Notes under the pieces: model-generated
The model's database searches: none
The model's input: the letters and a program-made list of their open reading frames with translations, nothing else
What the model was told of the DNA's origin: nothing
Part shown: positions 28,647-36,068 of the stretch, in pieces
Numbering within the stretch: the first letter of the stretch is position 1
How the letters are laid out: every line of letters starts with the position of its first letter
Program-made: the position numbers and the translations under genes
NCBI GenBank assembly: GCA_027002375.1
Contig: JALWZX010000065.1
Location: 1-38,936 of the forward strand
From: a candidate division WWE3 bacterium
GTDB lineage: Bacteria; Patescibacteriota; WWE3; 2-01-FULL-39-13
Length of the DNA: 38,936 nucleotides
Direction: 5' to 3'

Positions 28647-29066
28647 TTACTTCTCAACTTCAACTCCCATATTGCGTGCTGTACCAGCCACGATTTTCAT
28701 CGCTTGCTCTATGGTATTAGCGTTTAAGTCAGGCATTTTTATTTCTGCGATTTCTCGCAATTGTGCCTTAGTAATTGTACCGATTTTTTCTTTATTTGGT
28801 TCACCTGAACCTTTTTCTTTACCAATTGCTTTTAGTATCAAACTTGAAGCAGGGGGTGTTTTTAATATAAACGAAAAACTGCTATCTTCGAATACTGTTA
28901 TTTCTGCAGGAATAATACCTTCTTTGTCTTTAGTTCTATCATTAAATTCCTTGCAAAACTGCATTATTTGAATACCATGTTGACCAAGTGCTGGCCCTAC
29001 TGGTGGCGCAGGATTAGCTTTTCCTGCTTCTATATTTAATTTAAATTTTGTTTTAACTTTTGCCAT
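28647..29066 (-). CDS. rplK: 50S ribosomal protein L11
   Basis: Binds the GTPase-associated region of 23S rRNA. The 139-aa length is normal. The N-terminal domain has KLNIEAGKANPAPPVGPALGQHGIQIMQFC with the Pro-rich linker motif. The C-terminal rRNA-binding domain has LNANTIEQAMKIVAGTARNMGVEV. It is the third gene of the secE-nusG-rplK-rplA-rplJ-rplL order, 89 nt after nusG. No Shine-Dalgarno is visible. Confidence 0.98.
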   Translation of the reverse strand: MAKVKTKFKLNIEAGKANPAPPVGPALGQHGIQIMQFCKEFNDRTKDKEGIIPAEITVFEDSSFSFILKTPPASSLILKAIGKEKGSGEPNKEKIGTITKAQLREIAEIKMPDLNANTIEQAMKIVAGTARNMGVEVEK

Positions 29067-29155
29067 AATAATTATTTAAAATTTTGTTAGCGAGTGAATT
29101 CCCAATAACAAAACTACTGACATATATTAATAGATAAGAGCAGTATTGTCTATAC

Positions 29156-29791
29156 TTACTCAGGTACCACTTGTGTAAAATCAACTTCAACAGGTGTTTC
29201 TCTGTCAAATACAGAAACCAAAACTTCAAGTCTACCTTGATCTTCCATAATCTTACTTACCTTACCAACAAAGTCCTTAAATGCGCCTTCGGTAATCTTA
29301 ACAGTATCATCAACTCTATATTTTGTTTCAAATTTAGGCGTATCAATTTTCATGAATTTGATAATTGAATCAACCTCTTTTTTCATAAGTGGGGTGGGGC
29401 GATTACCAATACCTACAAACCCTGTAACACCAGGTGTTCTTCTAATAGCGTGCCAAACATTATCATTAATAACTGCGTGAACCAATATGTACCCAGGGAA
29501 CATTCTTTCATCAACTTCACGTTTTTTTCCAGATGATATTACAATTTTCTTTTGAGTTGGAATTAAAACTTCATCAATATAATCTTGCAAGTTCATGACA
29601 GCCACACGTTCTCTTAATGTTAAGGCGACCTTTCTTTCGTGACCAGAATATGTGTGAACTACAAACCATTGTGAATCAGGATTAACATGATCACTTAGTT
29701 TAACACTTGTTGGTGCGCTTTTTCTTTTTGCAATTGTATCATCTGTTTTCTTGGTATCTTTCACTTCTTTTGTATCTTTTACGTCTGACAT
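29156..29791 (-). CDS. nusG: Transcription antitermination/elongation factor NusG
   Basis: Binds the RNA polymerase clamp and couples it to ribosomes or Rho. The 211-aa protein has an N-terminal NGN domain (WFVVHTYSGHERKVALTL...MFPGYILVHAVINDNVWHAIRRTPGVTGFVG) and a C-terminal KOW domain (VKITEGAFKDFVGKVSKIMEDQGRLEVLVSVFDRETPVEV). A Lys/Asp-rich N-terminal extension of about 35 residues precedes the NGN domain. It lies 108 nt after secE. TAAAAT ends 7 nt before the ATG (with TTCAAA 17 nt upstream of it), so it may also have its own promoter. Confidence 0.97.
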   Translation of the reverse strand: MSDVKDTKEVKDTKKTDDTIAKRKSAPTSVKLSDHVNPDSQWFVVHTYSGHERKVALTLRERVAVMNLQDYIDEVLIPTQKKIVISSGKKREVDERMFPGYILVHAVINDNVWHAIRRTPGVTGFVGIGNRPTPLMKKEVDSIIKFMKIDTPKFETKYRVDDTVKITEGAFKDFVGKVSKIMEDQGRLEVLVSVFDRETPVEVDFTQVVPE

Positions 29792-29857
29792 AAAATTTAT
29801 TTTATTAAGTGAGATTCACAATTTGAATTCCACCTAAGCAAACTAACATTCTGCTCA

Positions 29858-29877
29858 ATGCTCGCTTACGCTCGCAT
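29858..29877 (-). other. GNRA-loop hairpin with tandem G-A pairs between secE and nusG
   Basis: On the minus strand, ATGC-GA-GC-GTAA-GC-GA-GCAT folds to a symmetric hairpin with a GUAA tetraloop and tandem sheared G-A pairs. Small repeats of the GCGAGC type are common intergenic elements, so it could be a dispersed repeat or a regulatory RNA element. Confidence 0.45.
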
Positions 29878-29899
29878 ATAGCATTATCATTTTATACAT

Positions 29900-30094
29900 T
29901 TAGCCTATTATTTCAACAACATATTTCAATAATTTATTGAAGATATAATCTAATGACCCAAGGTACAAACTAACAACAAGGCTAATCAAAATAACTACAA
30001 TCGTTAATTTTACTGTTTGATCTTTAGTAGGCCAAGTTACTTTTTTCAGCTCAGCCTTAGTTTGTTGTAAGAAATTTGTTATTTTATTTGCCAT
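29900..30094 (-). CDS. secE: Preprotein translocase subunit SecE
   Basis: Small essential clamp subunit of the SecYEG channel in the inner membrane. The 64-aa protein has the typical layout: an amphipathic helix with QQTKAELKKVTWPTKDQT and a single transmembrane helix (LTIVVILISLVVSLYLGSLDYIF). Its position directly upstream of nusG is canonical. TAAAAT (30111-30116) ends only 16 nt above the start codon's first base boundary (6 nt upstream of ATG after AGCCTT spacing), so the transcript may be leaderless. Confidence 0.96.
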   Translation of the reverse strand: MANKITNFLQQTKAELKKVTWPTKDQTVKLTIVVILISLVVSLYLGSLDYIFNKLLKYVVEIIG

Positions 30095-30230
30095 AAGGCT
30101 ATTTTAAACAATCACTTATACGACAATTTATCACTATATAATAGATAATTCAATTATTTATTGTGATGATAATTCAAACATAGAATATTGGGATATTGTC
30201 AATATTGAGTATACCACAACTTGTTGATTT

Positions 30231-30239
30231 TGATACAAT
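30231..30239 (+). promoter_or_regulatory. Extended -10 promoter of the lipid kinase gene
   Basis: TGATACAAT is an extended -10 (TGnTACAAT) ending 6 nt before the ATG at 30246. Transcription would start at or next to the A of the ATG, giving a leaderless mRNA. Confidence 0.55.
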
Positions 30240-30245
30240 GTAATT

Positions 30246-30659
30246 ATGCCTAAATACAAACCAATAAGTACCAAAAAATATGATCATAGAAGACATATAA
30301 TTTCTTTTAAAAATGCTATTAATGGAATTCGATTGGCGCTTGATACGCAACCTAATTTACGAATACACTTCGTGGTTTTATTTTTAGTTTTAATAGCATC
30401 TATAATATTTAAGATTTCTGTTTGTGAGTATCTGATAATACTTTTAGTAAGCGGGGGTGTAATAGCATTAGAATTAGCAAACACTGCGGTTGAAGCAATA
30501 GGTGATGAATTAGCGGGCACGAAATACAACAAATTGGTAGGTGTGTCTAAAGACGTTGCAGCTGGTGCAGTTTTAGTAATGGCAAGTACGGCTATCATAA
30601 TAGGAATTGTTATTTTTTTGCCAAAAGTGTTACTAATGTTTGGTGCGATTCCTCAATGA
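30246..30659 (+). CDS. dgkA: Diacylglycerol/undecaprenol kinase (DgkA family)
   Basis: Small integral-membrane kinase that phosphorylates diacylglycerol or, in many Gram-positive-type bacteria, undecaprenol. The 137-aa protein has three hydrophobic helices and the family core GGVIALELANTAVEAIGDELAG...VSKDVAAGAVL, equivalent to the canonical E-x-x-NTAIE...D...KD-AAAV catalytic and metal-binding residues. The N-terminal SFKNAINGIRLAL helix is also typical. Divergent from secE with about 150 nt between. The substrate cannot be decided from the sequence; undecaprenol recycling is plausible for a cell-wall-bearing CPR cell. Confidence 0.92.
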   Translation: MPKYKPISTKKYDHRRHIISFKNAINGIRLALDTQPNLRIHFVVLFLVLIASIIFKISVCEYLIILLVSGGVIALELANTAVEAIGDELAGTKYNKLVGVSKDVAAGAVLVMASTAIIIGIVIFLPKVLLMFGAIPQ

Positions 30660-30724
30660 AAACATAGGTTACATTGTGTAGTTTTCTAGCGATATTGTAG
30701 CTAAATCGATGATATCATGATGAT

Positions 30725-30834
30725 TTTATTATCGTCAAACTTAAAACCACGCACTTTAGTGCGTGGTTGGAGTTGGTCAACAATGGTAATTAGCGATAAG
30801 AAACCACGGGCTTTAGCCCGTGGAGTTTCATAAT
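30725..30834. mobile_element. Paired-hairpin element resembling IS200/IS605 ends, copy 2 (intact)
   Basis: 110 bp between the lipid kinase and M50 protease genes. It contains ACCACGCAC-TTTA-GTGCGTGGT (perfect 9-bp stem) and CCACGGGC-TTTA-GCCCGTGG (perfect 8-bp stem), separated by about 45 nt. Shared flanks TTTATTATCG and GTTTCATAA also occur in the copy at 16861-16952. Two subterminal hairpins with short flanks and no ORF fit a non-autonomous derivative of a single-strand (Y1 transposase) element. Confidence 0.7.
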
Positions 30835-30883
30835 TTACTTGTTATACTATGATAAGTCTTTAGCTATATTATGACTAATTTGA

Positions 30884-30892
30884 TGATATAAT
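30884..30892 (+). promoter_or_regulatory. Perfect extended -10 promoter of the M50 protease gene
   Basis: TGATATAAT (TGnTATAAT) ends 12 nt before the ATG at 30905, predicting a leader of about 5-6 nt. Confidence 0.65.
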
Positions 30893-30904
30893 TAATACTC
30901 AATT

Positions 30905-31516
30905 ATGTTTGGATTTATAAATTTAATACAAGAAAATCCGTTAGTGGCTGTGGTGTATGCAATATCTGTAATACTTGCTATAGCCTTGCACGAAGCAGCG
31001 CATGCCTATACTGCCAACTATCTTGGTGATGATACGCCGAAAATACAAGGTAGATTAACCATAAATCCAATGGCGCATTTAGACCCGATCGGTACATTAT
31101 TAATTTTTGTAATAGGTTTTGGTTGGGGCAAGCCTGTACAATTCAATCCATACAACCTTAAAAATCCTAAAAGAGATACAGCATTAATTGCTTTAGCAGG
31201 CCCAACTACAAATATTATATTAGCAGTGATTTCCTCATTATTATTAAAATTATTTGGAATTCAACTGCCTATGCTTGCACTATTCTTGAGTGCGTTTATA
31301 AGCCTAAATGTAGTGTTAGCAGTATTCAACATGGTGCCACTAGACCCATTAGATGGATTTAAAGTTGTGCGTGGAGTGCTACCACACAAATACTTGGCCG
31401 ATTGGGATGCAACTGCAAGATACGGAATGTTTGTATTATTATTTCTATTATTGACAGGTGTCTTGTGGAAAGTTATGAACCCGTTTATAAATTTATTGAT
31501 GGGAATATTGATGTGA
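30905..31516 (+). CDS. Site-2 protease family zinc metalloprotease (M50)
   Basis: Intramembrane protease. The 203-aa protein has the zinc-binding HEAAH (the HExxH motif, in helix 1: ALHEAAHAYTANYLGD), followed by GRLTINPMAHLDPIGT, and the third ligand motif FNMVPLDPLDGFKVVRG, all typical of the short rhomboid-like M50B group found widely in bacteria and CPR. Four to five hydrophobic helices are seen and no PDZ domain. It is a single gene behind an extended -10 promoter. Substrates are unknown; family members cleave membrane regulators or signal-peptide remnants. Confidence 0.93.
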   Translation: MFGFINLIQENPLVAVVYAISVILAIALHEAAHAYTANYLGDDTPKIQGRLTINPMAHLDPIGTLLIFVIGFGWGKPVQFNPYNLKNPKRDTALIALAGPTTNIILAVISSLLLKLFGIQLPMLALFLSAFISLNVVLAVFNMVPLDPLDGFKVVRGVLPHKYLADWDATARYGMFVLLFLLLTGVLWKVMNPFINLLMGILM

Positions 31517-31666
31517 AGCTTGGTGGTCGCCTATGTATATGTTTTGTCTGAATACGGGTGGATTTCTACATTATAGTGAAGTATCATTGTGTGCAGATTA
31601 GAATGAGTAATATAGGTATGATTTGTTATAGTTATTATAGATAGGGAGGATTTTAAATCAATTTTG

Positions 31667-31743
31667 GCCTGGGTAGCTCAGTTGGTTAGAGCGCATCCAT
31701 GGTAAGGATGAGGTCCCGAGTTCGACTCTCGGCCCAGGCTCCA
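31667..31743 (+). tRNA. tRNA-Thr (anticodon GGT)
   Basis: A 77-nt cloverleaf with encoded CCA. Acceptor GCCTGGG/CCCAGGC, D-arm GCTC...GAGC, anticodon stem CATCC/GGATG with loop ATGGTAA (GGT anticodon), T-arm with GTTCGAC. The discriminator base is T. Confidence 0.95.
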
Positions 31744-31775
31744 GAGATTAAATGTTGTTGATTATTGAGTTTTTG

Positions 31776-32348
31776 TTAATTTTTTAGTTTTCTAGCAATA
31801 ATTTGTGCTATTGGTTTTTGTGGCAAGCTAAACTCATCGTATAATTCTATTTTCCAATTAGGTAGGCCATACATATTTTTTAGCTCATTAGGTTTGAACA
31901 CATGTGGTAAATCACCTTTTCTGTTTTGAGTCATCTTTACAGCAACAATATTTACACCATTTGGTTTAGTCCAGTCTTGCATGTTTTTAACGAGTTTTTC
32001 TGCTTCGTTAATTGGTAAGAAATGCAATAATCCTATGGCTAAAACAGCATCATAAGTTTTATCTGTTGTAAATTGTGTTACATCTGATTGAACCAATTGT
32101 AGATTTTTATTGTTTTTACCCGCACGATCGCGTAGTACGCGCAATCCTTCATCTGAAGAATCAACAGCTGTTACTTGATACCCTAGATTTAACAAATATA
32201 ACGTGTTACGACCATTTCCGGCTCCTAAATCAAGAACTGTTTTGCCAGAAATTAGTTGTGGTAACTGTTTTACCAAATCAAATGGTTCAGTCCCAAATGT
32301 ATCAGGTCTGTTTTTGTATTTTAAATCAAAACGATCAGTGTGGTTCAT
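31776..32348 (-). CDS. Class I SAM-dependent methyltransferase (TehB/UbiE-like)
   Basis: Motif I is VLDLGAGNGRNTLYLLNLGY (residues about 38-57), followed by the acidic ribose-binding VTAVDSS, then motif LVQSDVTQF and YDAVLAIGLLHFL. The 190-aa length and the FKPNELKNMY...W segment near the C-terminus resemble the TehB-type small-molecule methyltransferases. The substrate cannot be inferred. The start codon is 6 nt after the stop of the hydrolase gene, so the two are one operon. Its 3' end faces the tRNA-Thr gene. Confidence 0.88.
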   Translation of the reverse strand: MNHTDRFDLKYKNRPDTFGTEPFDLVKQLPQLISGKTVLDLGAGNGRNTLYLLNLGYQVTAVDSSDEGLRVLRDRAGKNNKNLQLVQSDVTQFTTDKTYDAVLAIGLLHFLPINEAEKLVKNMQDWTKPNGVNIVAVKMTQNRKGDLPHVFKPNELKNMYGLPNWKIELYDEFSLPQKPIAQIIARKLKN

Positions 32349-32354
32349 TTTTAA

Positions 32355-32987
32355 TCATGTAGTGCTTTTGGTGGAACTCAATCTAGTTTTACAAAGCTCA
32401 AAGATAAGTGGAAATTCTTTGAAACCAGCCTCTTCGTCTAGATGTCCACCGCCACGTATTATAATTGGTGAGCTATTCATACTTTCTGCAAAGTATTTCA
32501 TTTTTTCAATTGGTACATAAGGATCGTTATCAGAATATAAGGTATATGATATGGGTATTAATTTGTGCAACTTATCGAAATCAAAGTCATCTTTATAGAA
32601 TGAATTGTTCACTGTGGTAAATTGCCACACATCGCCAACAACTCTAAGAAATGGAGATACAAATATAGCATTATCTAGGTTTATGTTGAATTTATCAATA
32701 GTGTGAAGTATAAAAACCGCACCTAGCGAATGACCTATCATACAAACTTTTTCATTTTGATCTATTTTAGGTAAAACATTCTTTTCAAAAGTTTCAAGCC
32801 ACTTGTTTAGATTTTGATTTTTAGCTACTGCATTTTCGGGGCCTTGATTTGTTAGTTCTTGCCAATTTTCGATTGGAAACCCGGGTACAATAACCTCTTG
32901 CCCGATTTCAGCAAGTTTTTTAGATAGGTAAGGGAACCAGTTTTCTTCTGGTGTACCAAATGATCCGTGAATTATTATGAATTTCAT
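32355..32987 (-). CDS. RBBP9/YdeN-type serine alpha/beta hydrolase
   Basis: The 210-aa protein begins MKFIIIHGSFGTPEENWFPYL, the typical oxyanion/HG region. The nucleophile elbow is GHSLGA (Ser at about residue 88). The acid is in YSDNDPYVP and the catalytic His in GGGHLDEEAGF, which is the RBBP9/YdeN pattern. No signal peptide, so it is cytoplasmic. The natural substrate of this family in bacteria is unknown. First gene of a two-gene operon with the methyltransferase. Confidence 0.88.
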   Translation of the reverse strand: MKFIIIHGSFGTPEENWFPYLSKKLAEIGQEVIVPGFPIENWQELTNQGPENAVAKNQNLNKWLETFEKNVLPKIDQNEKVCMIGHSLGAVFILHTIDKFNINLDNAIFVSPFLRVVGDVWQFTTVNNSFYKDDFDFDKLHKLIPISYTLYSDNDPYVPIEKMKYFAESMNSSPIIIRGGGHLDEEAGFKEFPLIFELCKTRLSSTKSTT

Positions 32988-33028
32988 GTTGTTATTAGTC
33001 TATATAAACTTTGGTTTTAATGTAGGGT

Positions 33029-33061
33029 GGGCGAGGTTGCGTTATTTATGAAACCTCGCCC
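33029..33061. repeat. REP-like GC-rich hairpin downstream of the DUF4349 gene
   Basis: GGGCGAGGTT and AACCTCGCCC form a perfect 10-bp stem around a 13-nt loop. A GTAG tetranucleotide precedes the 5' side, as in REP elements mobilised by REP-associated Y1 transposases. No T-run follows on either strand. The GC content is far above the surrounding DNA. Confidence 0.55.
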
Positions 33062-33093
33062 CTATACTCGACAAATATTTAGTGTTATTGCAA

Positions 33094-34065
33094 CTATTCT
33101 TTAACACTATCGCTAGATTCAGGTTTTGCTACTTTTTTATTATTTCTTTTTTTCCACATTTTACTGCCCACCCAAATTATTAATAGTACAGGAACCCATA
33201 TTACAGCATAAACGCCAACCCATATTACAAATCCTAGTATAGAATTCAATGTTTCCATTAAACTTCTAATTGCCTGATGATATATTGCTTTCGGGCTATA
33301 CATGCTTTGTGGATTATATGGTAATTCGAGTTCCTCGGTTGAGAAGTCTATAGTTACAAGAGTAGTTTCAGAGATTTCCGCCAAATACTTCTGCTGACCC
33401 GTTATTCTATCAATTTGTGCCTGAGTATTTAATATTTCGCGTTGTACTCGCAATATTTCGTCAATTGTTTTTGCTTTGCTCATCATATCTTCAAATATCG
33501 CTTTTGTTTTATTCAATGTTGCAAGTTTTGCTTCATTATCTTCGTATTGATCAGTAATGTCTTGTGAATTTGTAGAAATCGATGTAATTCTTAACGAATT
33601 ATCTTTAATGTAGTTTTTAAGATTATCTACTTGATCTAAAGGAATTCTAATCGTCATATAACCACTACCACCTGTGTCTTTCGGTAACGAGACATTTGAA
33701 TTCACAACGAACCCGCCAAGTTTAATTACTTCGTTATTCAAACCCTGTGCAAATTCAGTAACCTTATCTACAAGAACAGACATATTGTAATTGGTTGAAG
33801 TCTTTCGTGGTTTAGAAACATTTCCACCAGATGCGTCGTTAACATATGCTGGTGTGTTAGGTAAAGCCTCAACACCGCCCATACCACTTTCAGGGGCATA
33901 TGCCTTCATATTTGGAGCTTCGTAAGATTGCTCGATGTCATACTGTCCTAATGGAAATGGTTTCGGTCTATATGTATTATAGTCTTTGTATATAAAGAAT
34001 AATAAAACTAAAGCAAGAATAACGATAACTTTATTGGTTTTAATATAATTTATTATTTTTTTCAT
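33094..34065 (-). CDS. DUF4349 membrane protein
   Basis: The 323-aa protein has an N-terminal transmembrane helix (about residues 12-26), a linker rich in Pro/Gly/Asn, then the DUF4349 domain (about 93-245: VTEFAQGLNNEVIKLGGFV..., MTIRIPLDQVDNLKNYIKD, and a coiled-coil stretch EDNEAKLATLNKTKAIFEDMMSKAKTIDEILRVQRE starting near 175). A C-terminal transmembrane helix follows (about 276-300) with a Lys-rich tail inside. The domain is common in bacterial lipoproteins and membrane proteins but its function is not established. I reject the upstream TTG start at 34101 because it lies inside a consensus -35 box; the ATG at 34065 sits 7 nt below the -10. Confidence 0.85.
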   Translation of the reverse strand: MKKIINYIKTNKVIVILALVLLFFIYKDYNTYRPKPFPLGQYDIEQSYEAPNMKAYAPESGMGGVEALPNTPAYVNDASGGNVSKPRKTSTNYNMSVLVDKVTEFAQGLNNEVIKLGGFVVNSNVSLPKDTGGSGYMTIRIPLDQVDNLKNYIKDNSLRITSISTNSQDITDQYEDNEAKLATLNKTKAIFEDMMSKAKTIDEILRVQREILNTQAQIDRITGQQKYLAEISETTLVTIDFSTEELELPYNPQSMYSPKAIYHQAIRSLMETLNSILGFVIWVGVYAVIWVPVLLIIWVGSKMWKKRNNKKVAKPESSDSVKE

Positions 34066-34072
34066 TAATTTG

Positions 34073-34101
34073 ACTGTATTTCTTTTGTTGGGGGAAGTCA
34101 A
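34073..34101 (-). promoter_or_regulatory. Promoter of the DUF4349 gene, leaderless
   Basis: TTGACT (34096-34101), 17-nt spacer, TACAGT (34073-34078), then 7 nt to the ATG at 34065. The predicted start coincides with the start codon. The box decides the start of the gene. Confidence 0.65.
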
Positions 34102-34117
34102 GTCGTTGTTGTGAGTG

Positions 34118-34147
34118 TGGGCGGGCAGATTTTAATCTGCCCGCCCA
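34118..34147. repeat. REP-like GC-rich perfect inverted repeat
   Basis: A 14-bp perfect stem (TGGGCGGGCAGATT / AATCTGCCCGCCCA) with a 2-nt centre, upstream of the DUF4349 promoter and of the tRNA-Thr promoter. With the hairpin at 33029-33061 it brackets the DUF4349 gene. It could insulate the divergent units or be a mobile REP-type repeat. Confidence 0.6.
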
Positions 34148-34172
34148 GACATACTCAACCTAGATTTAATAC

Positions 34173-34201
34173 TTGTTACTCCTTTGAAATTTATATAGAA
34201 T
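34173..34201 (+). promoter_or_regulatory. Promoter of tRNA-Thr (TGT)
   Basis: TTGTTA (34173-34178), 17-nt spacer, TAGAAT (34196-34201), about 29 nt upstream of the mature tRNA. Confidence 0.55.
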
Positions 34202-34230
34202 AGTTCTCGTTGATTAAGTCAGAAATATTT

Positions 34231-34307
34231 GCCTCGGTAGCTCAGTTGGTCAGAGCAACGGTTTTGTAAACCGTAGGTCGTGAGTTCGAATCTCACCCGA
34301 GGCTCCA
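34231..34307 (+). tRNA. tRNA-Thr (anticodon TGT)
   Basis: A 77-nt cloverleaf with encoded CCA. Acceptor GCCTCGG/CCGAGGC, D-arm GCTC...GAGC, anticodon stem ACGGT/ACCGT with loop TTTGTAA (TGT anticodon), T-arm with GTTCGAA. Complements the GGT isoacceptor at 31667. Confidence 0.95.
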
Positions 34308-34442
34308 TTGAAACATTAATTCTCAAAACTTGAAATTAACTGTGTAAGTTGTGGATATTTGCTAGTGCTTAAATTTCTTAAAATAGTTGTAGTGTATCGT
34401 ACATTAACTTGCTAATTTAATTTGGTGAAGTATATGTGTTTT

Positions 34443-34533
34443 ATGAAAAACAAAATCTGAATGTCCAATCTGTAATTCTGGCAATACAGTTCGTAGTGGA
34501 AAAAGAAACGTAGAATGTTTATTGCTGAGTATT
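34443..34533 (+). pseudogene. Frameshifted zinc-ribbon remnant, transposase-like N-terminus
   Basis: An ATG at 34443 gives MKNKI, then a stop; shifting frame by one base at that point gives ECPICNSGNTVRSGKRNVEC before the frame ends. The CPxC...GxxxVRSGKR pattern is like the N-terminal zinc ribbon of many IS transposases (InsA-type). Only about 25-30 residues survive. It lies between tRNA-Thr and the helical-repeat gene. Short, so the assignment is tentative. Confidence 0.4.
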
Positions 34534-35769
34534 ACGATTTTCTTTTAGTTTTTCAATTAACTTTTCAGCTTCTTCGTGTGTTAAAAAGCCGTATGACACG
34601 GCTTCCTCAATAGAAGAACTAGTTTCAGGTTTGAGTTCCGTTACCATGACTTGAATGAGATCTTTTACTTCGGTACGTACTCTAGATATGGATTTCTGTG
34701 ATAAGAGTCCAGACACCGACAAGTCCCTAATTAAGTTTTTAGCGTCTAGAAAATTGCCATTATTTGCAATCAAGTTTTCCACTTCCACGATAACTTTATT
34801 CTCCACTGTCTTTCTAAATTCAGATTCAAACCTTGGTTGTAATAGTCCGGATGAAATAGCGGTTTGAAGCAATTCACTAGCGCTAAGCAGAGCGTTAAAT
34901 GTGCCTATTTGGGGTCTTATCATTATATCTTCTGAGATATTTGTATCTAGGCCCAAAAATTTTTCAACTAAATGAATTACGTTAGAAGAAATCATTTTGC
35001 TTATAACGTCTTTGATCTGTTTTTCAGTGTCATCCGTTAAATATCCGAACTGATCAGCATCATAAAGTATTCGAGTGGCATCAAATAAAGAGCGCTTCTT
35101 AACTAATTCTTGTACACCTTTACTAACTTTTTGTGTTATACTATCCAGTATTTGAGCTTTAGACTCTTCTGACAAAAAACCCGCTTTATCTAGTTGATCC
35201 ATATATTCATGAACATCATCCATCCACAATGCTGGATCCTTAGGAGGTTCATTCAGATCATTTAATTCCATCATAGCAAGTGCTTTCCCCACAATTCTGT
35301 TTCTTATCGAAGTAGCTTCTTGAGCATCAATGAATCCTAATTCAAGTGCAACGTTGAAAGCATCACCGACATTTGAGATTTCGTCGTCATAAATGATTCT
35401 TTCCTCACTTGTAGCATTACTCAAGAATTCTGAGACCCTTTGTAACACTAAACCTTTTATTCTAAGTCTTGTAGAAATAGCACTAGGAGTTTCACCAGTT
35501 CTAAGATTAAATTCGCTAACCCCATTCTCATCAGACGCTAATCTACTACTAAGACTACGTATATCTTTAAAACCATCCATTGTGCGTTTGCTATGTTCTA
35601 AGGCACTTTTTAATTCACCTTCGTATATTGTAATATTGTCAGCGTACGCTTGCTTTAAAGAGTGTATGACTTCTTCTTCAGGGGGTATTTTGTTGCCCTC
35701 AACTTCTCCGTGGCCCTTATCCAAATCAATAAACTCTCCAGAAATGGTTATTGGTGATCGATTGGTCAT
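34519..35769 (-). CDS. Unknown 416-aa cytoplasmic alpha-helical repeat protein
   Basis: I do not recognise a family. There is no signal peptide or membrane helix. The protein is nearly all helical and contains four to five recurrences of a helical-hairpin unit beginning G(F/Y/L)(L/I)(S/T/D)xE: ELGFIDAQEATSIRNRI, KAGFLSEESKAQILDSI, QFGYLTDDTEKQIKDVI, VSGLLSQKSISRVRTEV, SYGFLTHEEAEKLIEKL. The N-terminal 100 residues are charged and probably less ordered. The ATG at 35769 is preferred over a TTG two codons upstream. No obvious operon partner; 300 nt separate it from the next minus-strand gene. It could be a scaffold or protein-interaction solenoid (inference). Confidence 0.7.
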   Translation of the reverse strand: MTNRSPITISGEFIDLDKGHGEVEGNKIPPEEEVIHSLKQAYADNITIYEGELKSALEHSKRTMDGFKDIRSLSSRLASDENGVSEFNLRTGETPSAISTRLRIKGLVLQRVSEFLSNATSEERIIYDDEISNVGDAFNVALELGFIDAQEATSIRNRIVGKALAMMELNDLNEPPKDPALWMDDVHEYMDQLDKAGFLSEESKAQILDSITQKVSKGVQELVKKRSLFDATRILYDADQFGYLTDDTEKQIKDVISKMISSNVIHLVEKFLGLDTNISEDIMIRPQIGTFNALLSASELLQTAISSGLLQPRFESEFRKTVENKVIVEVENLIANNGNFLDAKNLIRDLSVSGLLSQKSISRVRTEVKDLIQVMVTELKPETSSSIEEAVSYGFLTHEEAEKLIEKLKENRNTQQ

Positions 35770-35906
35770 GTTCAATCTCTAATTAGAAAACTATATATTA
35801 AACATTGTATAATAAAACATTACGTGGTGTCTATCACCAGTCTTTTCCAATACAAAATGAGACCAAAGAGAATTTTAATTTTCAACACATCTTGATTCTG
35901 TGTCAA

Positions 35907-36014
35907 CTACATTAACCACTGCGAATTAAGTTTACAGCATTCTGTAATTGTACCAATTATACCGAGAGAGCCGTAACCATGTAATGATAGTACAAATGAT
36001 TCGGCAACGTTCAT
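35907..36014 (-). CDS. Possible 35-aa small ORF in the 300-nt gap
   Basis: In the otherwise empty gap 35770-36068 the minus strand has an ATG frame of 35 codons beginning MNVAESFVLSLHGYGSLGII and containing a CC pair. No Shine-Dalgarno or strong promoter is adjacent, and no family is recognised. It may be chance, a small peptide or the remains of a longer gene. Confidence 0.25.
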   Translation of the reverse strand: MNVAESFVLSLHGYGSLGIIGTITECCKLNSQWLM

Positions 36015-36068
36015 TTTCCAGCGCTTAAACTTTTCAAATAGGTTATATTAATATAGCAAATTGCTAAG

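Noticed and set aside
34066..34101. TTG start that would extend the DUF4349 protein by 12 residues
   Set aside because: The TTG lies inside the -35 box and the extension would span the whole promoter; the ATG at 34065 fits a leaderless mRNA.
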